64,000 nt of DNA from Onchidella celtica (taxonomy: Eukaryota; Mollusca; Gastropoda; Systellommatophora; Onchidiidae): contig OZ007571.1 in NCBI GenBank assembly GCA_963931925.1, forward strand, positions 58,553,625 to 58,617,624, read 5' to 3'. Within the stretch, counting starts at the first letter, position 1; each line of letters opens with the position of its first letter. This document shows positions 14,757 through 27,288 of this stretch, piece by piece. The translations under genes and the position numbers were made by a program. The notes below the pieces were generated by a model. The model saw only the letters and a program-made list of their open reading frames with translations, made no database searches and was not told where the DNA came from.

Positions 14757-14856
14757 CATGTTGTTCGGATATGCACTGTCCATATCCACACAACATGGTG
14801 TACGGATATACACTTCCAATTTAAAAACCTCGTAACAATAGCACTATTGTTACGAG
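14757..14856. repeat. two adjacent hairpin-forming inverted repeats
   Basis: 14757-14773 pairs with 14781-14797 (17-bp arms, two mismatches, 7-nt loop). 14829-14841 pairs perfectly with 14844-14856 (13-bp arms, 2-nt loop). They may be remains of a small DNA transposon, but no target duplication is evident. Confidence 0.7.
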
Positions 14857-14977
14857 TTTTGTTGTTTTTTTTAATTCAGCTAGAATTGGAAAAAGACAAA
14901 ATCTTTCGATTTTCACATTATGTGGTTGATTCTCAAACAAGTTTGTCTCATCTGGACTTCATAATTATTAAGACCGT

Positions 14978-15060
14978 TATGGATCAGTGGATGTAGTGCT
15001 TGACTACGGTGCAATAGATGCAGGCTCGAATCCCGCTTAATTTCTCGCTTTCTGTTGTTT
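14978..15060 (+). mobile_element. tRNA-derived SINE head
   Basis: An A-box-like TGGATCAGTGG (14980-14990) and a B-box-like GGCTCGAATCC (15023-15033) about 33 bp apart, as in tRNA-derived SINEs. The clover-leaf is too degenerate for a true tRNA gene. Confidence 0.45.
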
Positions 15061-18000
15061 TTAAGGGGCTCGGGCATAATCACTGGATAAAGCTTCACTA
15101 TGTTGACAGAGAATGTTAAAAATACACACAAAAAACTTGAGAACGCTTAGCAGATGTACAGTTGACCTATTGGTGGCCGAGCAGTTCCGCAGTGACTGCG
15201 GTAGTATAGTCTGGGGTCGGTCAATACAGCTGCCATGCTCTGAACTTAAAATACTCATGTACAAAACCGGGCGCTATTCCCGTATTTCAATGACCCACAT
15301 CCGCCATTGACATCAAAATGTTTACAACGGAACCGACTTTCAAGATCACAGACGGACACGCTACTGTAACGCACCCGTTCACATTAGGCAGGATTTCCGG
15401 CCGATTCTTCATTGGCGCCTTTACACGATAGTGGTATTGCCATAAATCATATTAAATGTGTTTTGCTTGCATTACGGACATTTAATTTTTTTTATTTTAA
15501 TTAAAAATGTCGTGGGTGGTTTTCGATTGCTGACACTTTCTCTTTGTCTGTCCGTGCCAACCCGTTTTAACCGCAGTGAGTTAAGGACACTGACTACGAT
15601 TGTTATCATTCCGAGATGTTGAGTGTCGCCTGAAATAAGAATGGTTTTAAACGCAACCACTCAAGCCGAGTGACATTTTTGTGGTGTCTTTAATCTTCCC
15701 CTGTTCGTGTTACATTCGGCTGGGGATCAGGGACAGAATGCTGTCGCCCTTTAGCTATTCCTTGACGTATTCATTGACACATCTTTCAGTTGAAGAATGA
15801 TCCAGAAATGAATGGCAAAAAAAATGTCCAAATGCGTCACAAAATTTCAAGCGGCGATTTTGATACATTTAAAATTCTTCTCTTAAATTTGTTGGACATG
15901 GTATTTTCATGTTGGTTCTGATTATCCGTAACAACAAAAGAGACGTTTGTAAAGCACAGTGACTGCTTTACAGTCTTGAGATTTTTCCAAAAAAAAAAAA
16001 AAACAGGACAAAGAGAGTGACTTTGTCGGAAATTCGTGAGACCTATGAAACAAATTCATCTACAATTTATTTTTATCCCACCTTTGGGTCATGACGTTGA
16101 CTAGTTTACATTTACATAGCAAACTATTTGGCAAAGTTTCGGGACTTGTTATAAAGAACAGCCAAGGAAAAATTGAGTTTGTTTATTTATATTTTAGTGG
16201 CGACGAATTATTCATTTCAACTGCGAGCTTGGAATCGTGGGGATTTCAGGCCAGTGGGAGATTGGCGTCTCTCCTTCAGGCTGATTTCATTTCAAAAGCG
16301 AATTCTTGAAACGACAGTCGCTGTGGATTTAAGAAATGAATCATCGGGGTGCAACTTGTCTTCATCTCCTTCTCGTTCTTCCTCTTTTTTGTCACCAACC
16401 AAAAGAGCTGACCGACATATTTGCACATCCACAAAGCGTCATCTCAAAATATAGCCTTTACTTCAGCTAGGTTTTTTTTTTTTCTTTTTTTCATGGCATT
16501 CTCTGGAAACCAAATACACCGATATTTTTCCCTAAAAATGAAGTTAAATTCACCATGAAATTTCCATTCAAAGGAATAAAATACCTTTCTGCCGTTTACT
16601 TCAAAGTGAGTCACGACATGTAACTTGAAGGCACGGGGGGGGGGGGGGGGGGGGCTATTCACTTATTTTGAAATTACTTGGCGGAATTATCTATCATGAC
16701 TATTATCTCAGTGGTGAAAGATCTTATATCAATGATAAGAAAGCACCACAAAAGTTTTACAAACTACTGTAATAATTAAATAATTATGAAAGACCGAACG
16801 TCATGCAGAGCAAATGACGTGCAATCATTTCGTGACAGATAATGTAAATCACAAAGTGTGAAATTTTTATATCATTTTCTCGAAAACGTGTCGTCTTGCA
16901 TGAGGTGCGGACAAGTCAGAAATATTAGTGGAAAGCACGACTTCTGATAAATGCTGCCCTTTAGCTGTTTTGTTCAACGTAAAACAAATAAAACAGGTGC
17001 CGAATTACTGCTGAATCACGTGCGACGATAAAAACAAACTTAAGTAGTTTCTGACTTAATATGAAACATTTTCAACTCGCCGATCAGGACTGCCAAACGT
17101 GGGATCGATTCCCCCTCCCCCCTTCCCACACCCACACACAGGCCCTTTCCTCTTCCCCCGAAGCTCTGGGAAAAAGATTCCCCTTGAAATACCCAAAATG
17201 CCAGGGTATTTAAAAGAACCTGCTTGATAACGGTGCTATTCATCAGAACCCAAGGAGCTTATTTAACATGGTGGATCTGTTTTGCTCTCTCTCTATATAT
17301 ATTATTATCTTTCGTTTCCTTTGCTTTTCTCCGTCTCAAACTCCTTCTTCCCTTCTCTCTCATCCATGCTCGTCACGTTGACTGATATCACAAAAGTCTA
17401 GCTCGTTTTTTTTTTCTTTCTAATATGACATTGCCACTTTCGTTCAGCTATTCTGTATGTGTCTCCTTGACTTTCCTCTGTGTCGCCACCAATCATGACG
17501 TCATTATGCTCTTTCTTCCTTCCTCGCCTATAGTTCTGTCTATCCGTTCTCTTAGTGCCTTTTCATTAGGCACAGTCCCATTCTTATTCTTTCATTCATT
17601 TTTTATTTACTCGCACCTTTCCTTTCTGACACCGTTCCTCACCCCTCCGCTCTCATAATTATTTACCATTAATGTTTAGCATTGGGACGACCAAGAAGAA
17701 GAAAGATAAAAGAAGGAAAAAACCAGGTTAATGTGAAGCGACGGTCTGTAGGTCGATCTAGCCTGGATTTCCATTCCCTTTCTTGTCCTCATTTCATTGG
17801 CCAAGTTGACAGTTCCCACCGCCACGCTGAGTATTACAGCACAGAAAACGTGCGCTTGCTTCTTGCTTGCTTGTTCTAGCACCATGGTTCCCCAGGGCAG
17901 GGAAATAGCGAGTCCATTTTATTGTTACAGTTTTCTATTTTAACTTCTGCTTTGTTTTCTTTACAGGTATGGTTGTCGTTATACAACATCAACTTAGCTA

Positions 18001-18527
18001 CCTAAAACGCTTGCATATATACTGCCGCTGCCGACGTTGTCCGCCGTACCGGTATCACATCTGGAACAACCACTTCGGCCACCTACAGCCAACAACAACC
18101 ACATCTTCCATTTGTAACCCCTGTCGTTTCATTCAGCTATCGCTGCAAACAGACTATTCGCCTCCCATGTCCAACATCTGTTATGACAACGACTACCCTA
18201 CTGGAGGTCTTGCTGACATTCATGGCCGCTTACACTTTTTTGCTACTACTGCAACATTTACCAATACTGATATCGTTTATCATTACTGCAGATTTATTGC
18301 ACTTTCTTAACTTAAAGATAATGGTTACAGCCATTATTATTATTATTACTACTACCACTACACATATTACTACATAATACTCCTGGAGGAACTATAATCA
18401 TAGGCCTTCTACCGCTACTACTTTCTGTACGGTACTCCAATTACCACTGTTACAACTGCATAGATCTCGATTTCAACTACTACTCTTACTATTTGTTATC
18501 TATTTCCTATCCGTAGTTAAAACATTT

Positions 18528-18695
18528 GATGGTGCATTGGTCCAGTGGTTAGAACACTTGACCCGAGTGCTGGAGGTCACTGGTTCCAATCCTGCTCGCG
18601 GATGGGATCTGATGGAACTTATTTCTCGCGGTGTTTTAGAGGCACTCGCTTGTCGACCACCTCGTGCCTGATAGAACATTATTATTATATTAATG
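18528..18695 (+). mobile_element. tRNA-derived SINE
   Basis: The head has an A box TGGTCCAGTGG at 18538-18548 and a B box GGTTCCAATCC at 18582-18592. A short body follows, then an (ATT)n-like tail near 18680. About 165 bp. The acceptor stem does not close, so it is not a functional tRNA gene. Confidence 0.65.
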
Positions 18696-21600
18696 AACAA
18701 TGCAGCCCCCCCCCCCACCCCTCCGGCCTCCGCCCAACATAAACATGTTTAGTTTTTTTATTACGTTTGACAATATCCACGGGTAAAATTAAAACTCGCT
18801 AATTCAATCACAGTCTGGTGCCACTTCACCAACACTGCATGGGACTTACTGTGAACGCGTTCCCTCCAGATGTGTTTTAACCTTTGACATGCTGGAGAAT
18901 CATCACAGGAATCCATTTATTTACGTGTCGATTGTGAAATGATCGCTTTCTCTTCACCTATAGATCTAATAACTAGTTGCTATTGCAACGAAGATTCGCA
19001 TGTGCTAATTGAAATCCGTTGGTAAATAGGACTGCGAAATCACTGATTTTTACCGCATTGCCAGCCAATGGGTTAAGAGCAGTGATTTCTTTGCCAGGTG
19101 TGAGAATAGAGGTAACAGAGTCACGGAAACTATGTCATGACCTGTACGAATTCTGGATTATCGAACACATACTGACCTGCCTCTCGGAATGGGAAACCTA
19201 GATACGAGAATAAAGCCAGTCTTTGAATAGGAAAAACATATTAACATGAAAAAGGAAAATAAATGGCAGGTAGACTACAGATAGAGAAAGCAGTGGCGTA
19301 GCGAGGTTTTACAAGAAAAAAGAGCAGCAAATGTAGATCTATGTTTCGGATGCCCCGCGCGCCAGTAATTATTATATTTTAGCCACGCAGCAAATGCAGT
19401 AAATACATAAATAAATAAATAAATTAATTTATTTCCCATACAAGGAGATTTATAAAGAACTAGCTGAGTTCCCGGCCGTGCCCGGGATAAATCGATTTAT
19501 TAGTTTCGGTTCTGGGTGATTATTATGGACCTGCTTCATTTTGCCTGTTCCTTTAGCTTTATTTTATTTTAGTTTGTTTGTTTGTTTTTAGATACGTTTT
19601 ACTGCTCTCCCTTTGCGCACTGACGTCTTGCGCGTCCCGCCAGCACCCGTCAAATTATGGTTATGATTTGCGCACGGGTTAGTTTGTTTGCTCATCGCAG
19701 GAAGTGATAACGTCATTTTGTGTTAATGGAAAAGAAATATTATGATATTTTCCTAGGAATAATATTGAAAACACAAACCTATACTTTTGGCCCTGCAGCG
19801 TCAATCTCCCAATTCCAGACCCTTTCTTTTTCCCAGTCTAGGCACATTGAGAACACACAAAGTTTTATACTTGATAGTCTTAGAACTCAATCTCATCATT
19901 CAAACCAGTCCTAACCGGAAGTTGTTTTGTGAGTGTGATACAGTCTATACCGGAACCAATCTTAGTTACAATTTGCCGAAAAAATAGACCGAACGCCAAT
20001 GTGTCGCAACCTAGAAACTAATACAAACGTCCTGCGAGTTGTTAATTATTTTTTTATTTTCTGTGCCGGGGACACGACCATGGTCTATACTAAGCGCTGT
20101 ATAAAACCTGAGGGCCACCAAATCAGCATTAACGGAGGAGTAGCGAAAGGCGCGCTGCAATTGTCGTAAGGTTTCACTTTTATTAATATAGAGATTCCCA
20201 TCTTTTTTTTTTTTTTTTGTATGCTGAGCTTTTGCTAACGGTTTTTGTGACATCACATGGCGGGTTCGTTTCCACTGATCTAATAACACTAAAGGCAGAA
20301 TGCGAGTCTGGGGGATTAAGCAACGGAGGCTGAGACGAGCACCAGTAGAAACAATGTCCGGTCTGGAATAAGAAAAATAAAGGCAATTCTGTGCTTTAAC
20401 AATACGTGTATATATAGTGTGTGTGCATCATCTAGCAACCGAGGCTTTCCTTCTTTCCGCCCCTTCACCCTTTGCCCCCAGTAAGGACCACGTACTGTTC
20501 TGGGCAAGCAAAGTGATACGTTTATTTTGATTCCCCATTGGCCTGTTCATTGCTGTTTGTCTTTGATATCCCAGCAAATTCTATAGGAAATGCTACAGTT
20601 TCTTTTTATTATTATTTTACATCACAAGGGATCTGCACAGACCTCCAGTTTCGTCAAAAGTGTACCCCAATGACGGCAGAAACAAAGGGTGCGACGTGCC
20701 TATCGGCAGAACAATGGCTAGACTGCAGAACACGGAACCTTTTTATTTTCGTTTGGTTTTGAACTGGGAAAGAACTAGTTTATAAAGGTGTTTCCGCTTT
20801 TCAAGATTGCTCATGTGATTGAACATTTTAAGAAACATGCCAGGAAATTAACTTGTCAGTGTGATTGTCGACAGGAAAGGGTTTGCACGAATGACGATTA
20901 TTGAAATACATTTCCAACTTAAACGGTGATGCAATCTTCATTTCGCCTCTCTAAGCCTAGCTCTCACAATTTAGACAAGATTAAACACGTTTAAGTTGCA
21001 CATGTTCTTGTCTGTCAGCAGCAACCCTTATAATGAAAAAGACAATGCTCATGATGAAAAATTCAGTATAACTTACCACTGGTGTAAAGCCGCTGGATCC
21101 AGGTCAAATAGGTAACCTTTGAAACATCTAAGTATACAGTGTATTGCCTTCTTGTTCTGTTTTGCTAGCGGCTGTCTAGATCAGGCAGCCGAAATACACG
21201 CGCCATTTTTTTTTTATGTGACCGATTTGTGGTCAAATTCCATAAACGTTCCTGCGGTCATTTCACCTAGAAAAAAATGTTATTCTGGCCGGCGAGCCAA
21301 ACGTAAAGTCCTTACCGTAAAGTCCAACCCTTGTACCTGCCCAAAAATTCACCCAACCAACAGAAACAAATTTGGTCATAACATACAAATAATCGCCCAG
21401 TTTTTTCTTCTTCTTCTTTTTTCTGTTAGTGTGGAAAAGTTGGTGGGTGGGTGGGGGGGGGGGGGGGTGCAGATTATGTTATAAATCCCTTGTAATTTCT
21501 TCAAATCTTTTGTGAACATTTTCTATAATATGATTTGCCTCATGCAAAACTTTGCATATTTTCTCGAAAGATAAAGCGCTCGGTCTATGGCCTCAGCAGC

Positions 21601-22080
21601 AAGTCTGCGTACTTGAATTTCTGATTTGTTTAACACATTTTTTGCTCATCTGTTTATAAACTGTCTACACTTCCTAGGCGAATAAAATGTCTTCTTCCGA
21701 TCACAGTGTGAAAGATGCTGAACTCAAGCACGCGGAAAAAGCACTTTTTCCTACAGCTATACTCACAAGTCAAAAACTACGGGCAAGATTCTAAACTTTA
21801 TTTCGTTTGTTCTTTTGTATATCTGTCTTATCTCTTTAAAAATGGTTTTTGCATGTGTATATGTGGAGGGGTGGAAGGGGGAGTGGGCCAGAGTTGCGGG
21901 GATATCAACTTTTTCACTAAAAGCTCTCAGCATCCAGAGTACGTCTAATTTCGCTGGACTTTGTTATCCCTTTTGACCCAAAAGAAGCTCAGGAAAAGGC
22001 GTTATCCACACGATTTGGCCTCGTCTCACGATGTATAAGGTAACCCAAGTTAATTAGTATATCGTGCTAATGTCGATATG
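18696..22080. other. non-coding stretch
   Basis: No gene or clear repeat recognised apart from short A/T-rich patches, a (TAAA)n tract near 19.40 kb and a poly(G) run near 21.45 kb. If the ADAMTS gene on the right continues leftward, this could be intron. Confidence 0.5.
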
Positions 22081-22082
22081 GA

Positions 22083-22260
22083 GGCCGGGTGAGGTATATC
22101 AGTGGAAGAACGCTGCGTTACTGAGACGGGCATTATCTGTGGACTGGGCTCAAGTCCTCCTGATGTTGCTGATAAAAAGGCTCTGCTTAAGCACAGCACA
22201 GCTGTATCTAGTTGGCTCATCAAGTAGAAAGATTGAGCTGGGTCTTGCTGTTTAGATCTA
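22083..22260 (+). mobile_element. tRNA-derived SINE-like element
   Basis: An A-box-like ATCAGTGGAAG (22099-22109) and a B-box-like GGGCTCAAGTCC (22146-22157), followed by a short body. The head is degenerate and the end is unclear. Confidence 0.4.
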
Positions 22261-22689
22261 ATCGAAAAATAGATCAGTTGCTTACAGAAGAATTTGCTGC
22301 ACAAAGAAGTTGTTCCTCATTCAGTCATTAAGAATAAAAGGGGAAATTTACGACATTGCAGTACATGGTCGTTTTCTGAACGCCGTCGTGTAAAATTTAA
22401 ATACACATTATAAATTGTGGAGGATTCGCGTTATTTTTTATCTTTCCTTCACGACTGGCAAAAAGGGCTGTAATAATGCCGTGTTCAACAAAATCTTCAT
22501 AGTGATCGTTCACTAAACAAACTGTCCTGTTCGTATACCAGCGCAGTTTTCAACCGCTGCCCACAATTTTGACTTTCTTTTATAATAATAGTTCGTCCAT
22601 CAGGTATGATGATGACCTTAACAACACCAGAGGAATAAAGAACAGAAATTGTTGAGAATTTCAACACATGGACAATAAAAAGAACTAAA

Positions 22690-23125
22690 GGACACAGAGG
22701 ACAGAATGGAAAGACTGTTCTTTCATGACTTATGGCTTCTCATGTGACTGATAAGTCCTATTTTTGCCCTGCAGATCCTTCCGCATAAATGACAAGAGTG
22801 CTCCGTTGGTTCAGTACCACTGGGCATTTTCTTGCGCCGTTCTCTTTTTTTGATAGCCTGCTGGACTCTGTCAGCTTCCCATGCTTTGCTGCCTCTGGTA
22901 AGGGCCGCCCTCCAATTTGCACGATCAAGCGAGAGCTTTTCCCACTCACTCACATCAATGGCAAAGGCCTTCAGTGATTGCTTGAGAGTGTCTTTGTAAC
23001 GTCTCTTTGGGGCCCCAACATTCCTCGTTCCATTGGAGAGCTCAGAGAAGAAGATTTGCTTAGGGAGTCTGGAGTCGGGCATTCTGACAACATGTCCTGC
23101 CCAACGTAGCTGAAGTATTTTTACT
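22690..23125 (-). mobile_element. 5'-truncated LINE, C-terminal coding part with C2H2 finger
   Basis: A minus-strand frame carries the LINE tail block RWAGHVVRMPDSRLPKQIFF, then an RNVGAPKRRYKDTLK segment and a W-rich stretch. It ends in one C2H2-type zinc finger (C-x2-C, H-x3-H) near its stop at 22723. Known: this combination is common at the C-terminus of invertebrate LINE ORF2 proteins. Everything upstream, including the reverse transcriptase core, is missing. The left end after the stop is 3' UTR of uncertain length. Confidence 0.75.
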
Positions 23126-23825
23126 TTCTTTTAAGTCTGTTGAATTGCACAAGTTGTTCGAAATGGCCCTTGAAACCTAGGTGACAGTATAATTGATTTG
23201 TGCTGACAATGCACAATTTTTAAATTATTTTTTGTTTGAAAGAGCAGGGGTAGGAGGCGGATTAAACTAACTTGAAACTCTGAAATCTTATTTATAAAAT
23301 AATTAAAGCTGACAATGTTTCCAACTTTATTGGCGTCTTGCACGTATTTCTGTCTACTCCCTGTCCACGCTAATTAGACAAGCTCACGCGTTTTCTGGGA
23401 TGCTGCCAGGAAGCCAAAAACAAACTTCGGTGCAAACTTTAACAGGTGGTAAACGAAGGTAAGATTTATATGAAATGGCGAGAGACTAACACCAAATTAA
23501 TTCCCGCTCTACGACGCGATTCTTCCTTTACGGATGCATAACAGATGATACTTATGCAAAGTGTACTGTAAAACAGAGTGAACAATAAAATGAAACCTTG
23601 CACCATTCACAAGTAATTATTTTACTACACTGAACAAAATACAAATGTGTGATTTTCAGTTTTGCAGTATTGTTGTTGCTTCCTTGGAGATGAGCGCCAT
23701 TTCTCAACATAGCAGGGCTCAGTGAGAGATACAGCTTGGGCTTCATCACATCGACCACGAGTGTCTTTAAAAAACGGCGGAAGTAGTCAAGTTAACCCCC
23801 CCCCCCCCCATTTGTTGTTGTTTTT

Positions 23826-23905
23826 TTCCTGAGCGGAATTTGAACCGCCAGATCTCTCGTATCCGAATCAAGCGCTATAACTACTGGACCACTGACCAGG
23901 CATCA
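23826..23905 (-). mobile_element. tRNA-derived SINE head (minus strand)
   Basis: On the minus strand an A box TGGTCCAGTAG (23891-23881) and a B box GGTTCAAATTCC (23846-23835) are spaced as in a tRNA-derived SINE. A poly(C)/poly(T) stretch follows at 23797-23828. Confidence 0.55.
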
Positions 23906-24345
23906 TGCAAGAGACCACATATTCGGACACAATACATCACATCGACAAGAATGCAGCGTTGTTATTTTCAAGGTTAAGTCTTTCTCTCAACAAAATCCCA
24001 GGTTTCTGTCCATACACAACGGATGGTCTTCTGAATCAGACATTGTTCAGCATGCCCAGATAAACCATCTCCTCAATAAATTGTTGTATTGGTTGCCTTC
24101 ATTTCGGCCAAATGGCCAGACTGGATTTGTGTCTCCCTACTGAATTTCTGCGAGAAGATTTCGGACTACAGTTTGATTTGGTTTGGCCAGGTGGCCACTA
24201 TATCTTTTCATTGGCACAGATTGCCACAATATTGTTGCGGGAAACTGGCCACAAGTTGGTCACATACAAAAATTGAAAACTAAATGTGAATATTCTGCTA
24301 CATTATGGCTAAATCAGCCATTGCCTTTTTCCTTTATCGGCCCGC

Positions 24346-24468
24346 TTGAATCAACAGACAGACAGACAAGACCGACAGACAGACAGGCAGACGGAGAGAC
24401 AGACAGACAGGCAGGCAGGCGGGCGGGCAGGCAGACAGGCAGGCAGGCAGGCAGGCAGACAGACAGAC

Positions 24469-24524
<56 letters not shown>

Positions 24525-24525
24525 C
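24346..24525. repeat. GACA/GGCA microsatellite
   Basis: A 180-bp (GACA)n array with GGCA variants. It gives spurious open frames on both strands. Confidence 0.95.
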
Positions 24526-24997
24526 CATACTTCGGAGAAATAGACAAATATCTCTGCACCGCCTGTGCTGTCATACAGAATAAATTAAAATAACCCACGT
24601 CTACAAGGCAGGCGTCTCGTATTCTCAGAATTATTAGAATTTGTGATTGTTATTCAAGCATCGCCGTCTCCTTGTGCCATAATACATGAATCACAAAAAT
24701 GCATGCTGTCATAATATATTTTGTGCAGCTTAGCAAATGTTCCTTTCAGTCATTCTGAGACGTTTCTGCATCTCTTGTCTTCGTTTCACGGCGGCTGTGA
24801 ACTTAAAGGTGGCAATTATTCAGGCCAGGTCACCATGGTAATCTAAACAGGCAAGTCTGGCCAAGTAACTAGATGCCCATGAACAGGACACTGTCAGCGC
24901 ATTTAGCATTAAACAGATCAGTGTCAAAGAAGTTTCCGATACTGTTTGAGAAGTAACTTAACCATGCCTCTAACCCTAGAAAAGGATTAAAGAGTAT

Positions 24998-25183
24998 CCC
25001 CAGCCAGTAATCATACGTCACTCCGACGCAGATTTCCTTAAGGATAGGTATGATTACGATAGGTTCGGGTTCCCTTTATCAAACCGACGTAGGTGCGATA
25101 ACCAGCGGATCTGCGTAGGAAAGATGTCATTCCTAGGTGCAGACAACAACGTCAATCCCACGCGTCAGAGTTGCTGGCTGAGT
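24998..25183 (+). mobile_element. MITE-like repeat, copy 1
   Basis: One of four related copies (also about 40349-40525, 51163-51375, 58531-58738). The ends are an inverted CAGCCAGTAA / TTGCTGGCTG pair. The interior shares a block resembling TTCCCTACATCAAACCGATG and a TACGTAGGAA-like palindromic motif. It holds no open frame and lies in ADAMTS intron sequence. Confidence 0.65.
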
Positions 25184-25880
25184 CTGTATTCGTGTAACTC
25201 TAGTCTGCGGCCATCTTGGCGGAGAAAAGATCACAGATGAACGAACTTCAGGAAATCTGATGGCTGGTCGGTCTAAAACTTCTCAGGTGGAGGTAAAAAA
25301 GAACGGTCGCAATGCGATAATTTTATCACTCTTTTATTACAACAGTCTGTAGCGGAAGGTCACGCTGCGCTGCTGACTGTCTAATGCACTGGTTCTCAAC
25401 TGGACGGAAATCCTTCCCCTCCCCCCCCCCCCCCCGGGAGAAAGTTTGGAGAGAGCTTTGGGATTTCGATGGGAAATACCGGGGCATTTAAATAATGCAC
25501 GGGACACTATATTGTGGAAGTACGCTACAGTTATGTGTATTTTCCTTCTCCCAGACGTCAATAAATATTTTTTTACAGACGGTGAACTAAGTCTCTTTTG
25601 CTTAATCAATTTCTTTACAAGAGTTGGCCCATCGGTGTTGCTAGGTCTGGCTTTTGAAAGTAAATTGGTTGAATTGTTGTGCGGAAAACAGGGGGACAGA
25701 CAAAAAGACAGAATGTTTCTGGAAATACTAGTAAAAAGTTCAGAACCATTGTCCTCCCTTCAGGGCCAGCAGCCATGGTAGGCCAAGGCCCTCGAAAAAC
25801 AAAAATTCCACCTCCTACGTCCCGGTTCGACGCCATTTTGACGCTGGACGAGGCACAAAAGAGTGCATATGGATACTCAC

Positions 25881-27288
25881 CAATCCGTGGCAATTACTGA
25901 TTGCAGCATCCTGAGCATTTCCATCAACACTTGTGCCTGTATAATGACAGTCCCATATCTCCTCTGCAACTCGGACTCTGCCGGAATTGTTAAAAATCTC
26001 CACGGCAAAGTCTTTCGACAGAAGTTGTGTGTTCAGCGACAGATTGAAGTGAAATTCTCGCCCGTAGGCTGACAATTTGTAAAATACTGAGTTGCGTCCA
26101 ATTTGGTCTGTGCCATCCAGATACAAATCAGGACTTGGAGATGGCGTGGACTTTGCCCATCCTCGTCTGGCCCAGCGTTTCGTGCGAGAATGTCTGACGC
26201 TCATACGACGTTGAGCGCTGGAATGTGTGACGTCATAGCTGACAAAATTGCCAAGATGGTCGACAAGCTGAGGTATAATGGTTTCAAAATGGTTCAGTTG
26301 AGAAAGGAGATCATCTGTGGAGGATACAGCCAGTCATGAGAACATTTTCTCAAAGTTTTAAACATTTTGATTGGAAACTTAACTTTCTGTTCCAACTTAA
26401 AGCAATAAAATGAGGGTCAGTATGTAAAAGCTGTTACTACTTCAATGAAAAATTATCATTCAATTCAACTTAAAGGGGTAAACTAAGAATCGTTATTTAT
26501 AGCAACGTTTGGGTGGGAAGTTTAACATTCACCTCAAATTAAGGCATTCATTTCAGAGTCATTTAAAACACGCCAAACTGTCCAATGCAGACTCAACATT
26601 TCAGTTCAGTGTAAGGCAATTAAATTAGAGTGACGGCTCATTGCGCTTCTATTTGAACTATTCAGAAACGCTGTGACAGAAAAGCAAAATTTATCCATGG
26701 GTGGTGTAAATTTCATTTATATTTACTTACCACTCATTTTTTTCTGTTTAAATCTGATGCACATGAAAAATGCAAAATGTTACCATGAAAGGTGAATGCT
26801 ACACCATTCTATGTTGAAAAAGAAAAATACATACTGTCCAAAGCGTTACATAATGGGAGGATTATAACCCAGACCTAGATTGTAGCATCATCATCATCAT
26901 CATCATTATTATTATTATAATCTGTGTGTGTATGTGTGTACGTGTGTTTGTATGTAAAGTAAGTATTAAATACACACAGCTTAGAGTGTGTGCAATGTTA
27001 TGTCCACGTTGTGTCAGAAGCAAAAAAAAGTTCTGATGGAAAACTCAAAGAAAGCACGTTTTCGCTACACCGGCACAGCAAACAACAGTGACGAATGGAC
27101 TTTCCACGTGACGGGAAAACTTGCTTAAGTTTAACGTACCCTGGCCAGAATGTTTTGTTTTGGGCTGATCTTGCAAACTCACCTGTTTTCCTTTGCAAAG
27201 TCTGTCTGGAGTAGGCAGCGCTTGCTTCATACACTGCAACCGACATGATGGCAGTCAGACACACATGGAGAAGTTGCTGTTTAAACAT
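25881..27288 (-). CDS. ADAMTS-like metalloprotease, first two coding exons
   Basis: Exon 1 (27288-27183) encodes a start Met and a hydrophobic signal peptide (about residues 1-25) and ends at donor GTGAGT. Exon 2 (26314-25881) follows acceptor TCCTCCACAG in matching phase and ends at donor GTGAGT. Together they give 180 residues. Exon 2 matches the start of the M12B/ADAMTS prodomain: a VDHLGNFVSYD strand, YGREFHFNLSLN, then the two conserved Cys contexts WDCHYTG and SNCHGL. Known: ADAMTS proteins are secreted zinc proteases that act on extracellular matrix and are made as proenzymes. The prodomain wording is closest to the ADAMTS16/18 type from memory, which is a weak subgroup call. The catalytic, disintegrin and thrombospondin parts are not in this window, so a very long intron or an assembly break follows. 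Confidence 0.8.

Larger units (their letters stand above)
12665..18527. other. non-coding stretch with retroposon relics
   Basis: No gene recognised. It holds a worn minus-strand tRNA-like head at about 13070-13105, two hairpins at 14757-14856, a SINE-like head near 15.0 kb, poly(A), poly(C) and poly(G) runs, and pyrimidine-rich sequence at 17.3-17.7 kb. A 145-codon frame at 13563-14000 shows no family features. Confidence 0.6.

Noticed and set aside
18533-18605. tRNA gene
   Set aside because: A and B boxes are present but the acceptor and anticodon stems do not close, and a SINE-like body and tail follow.
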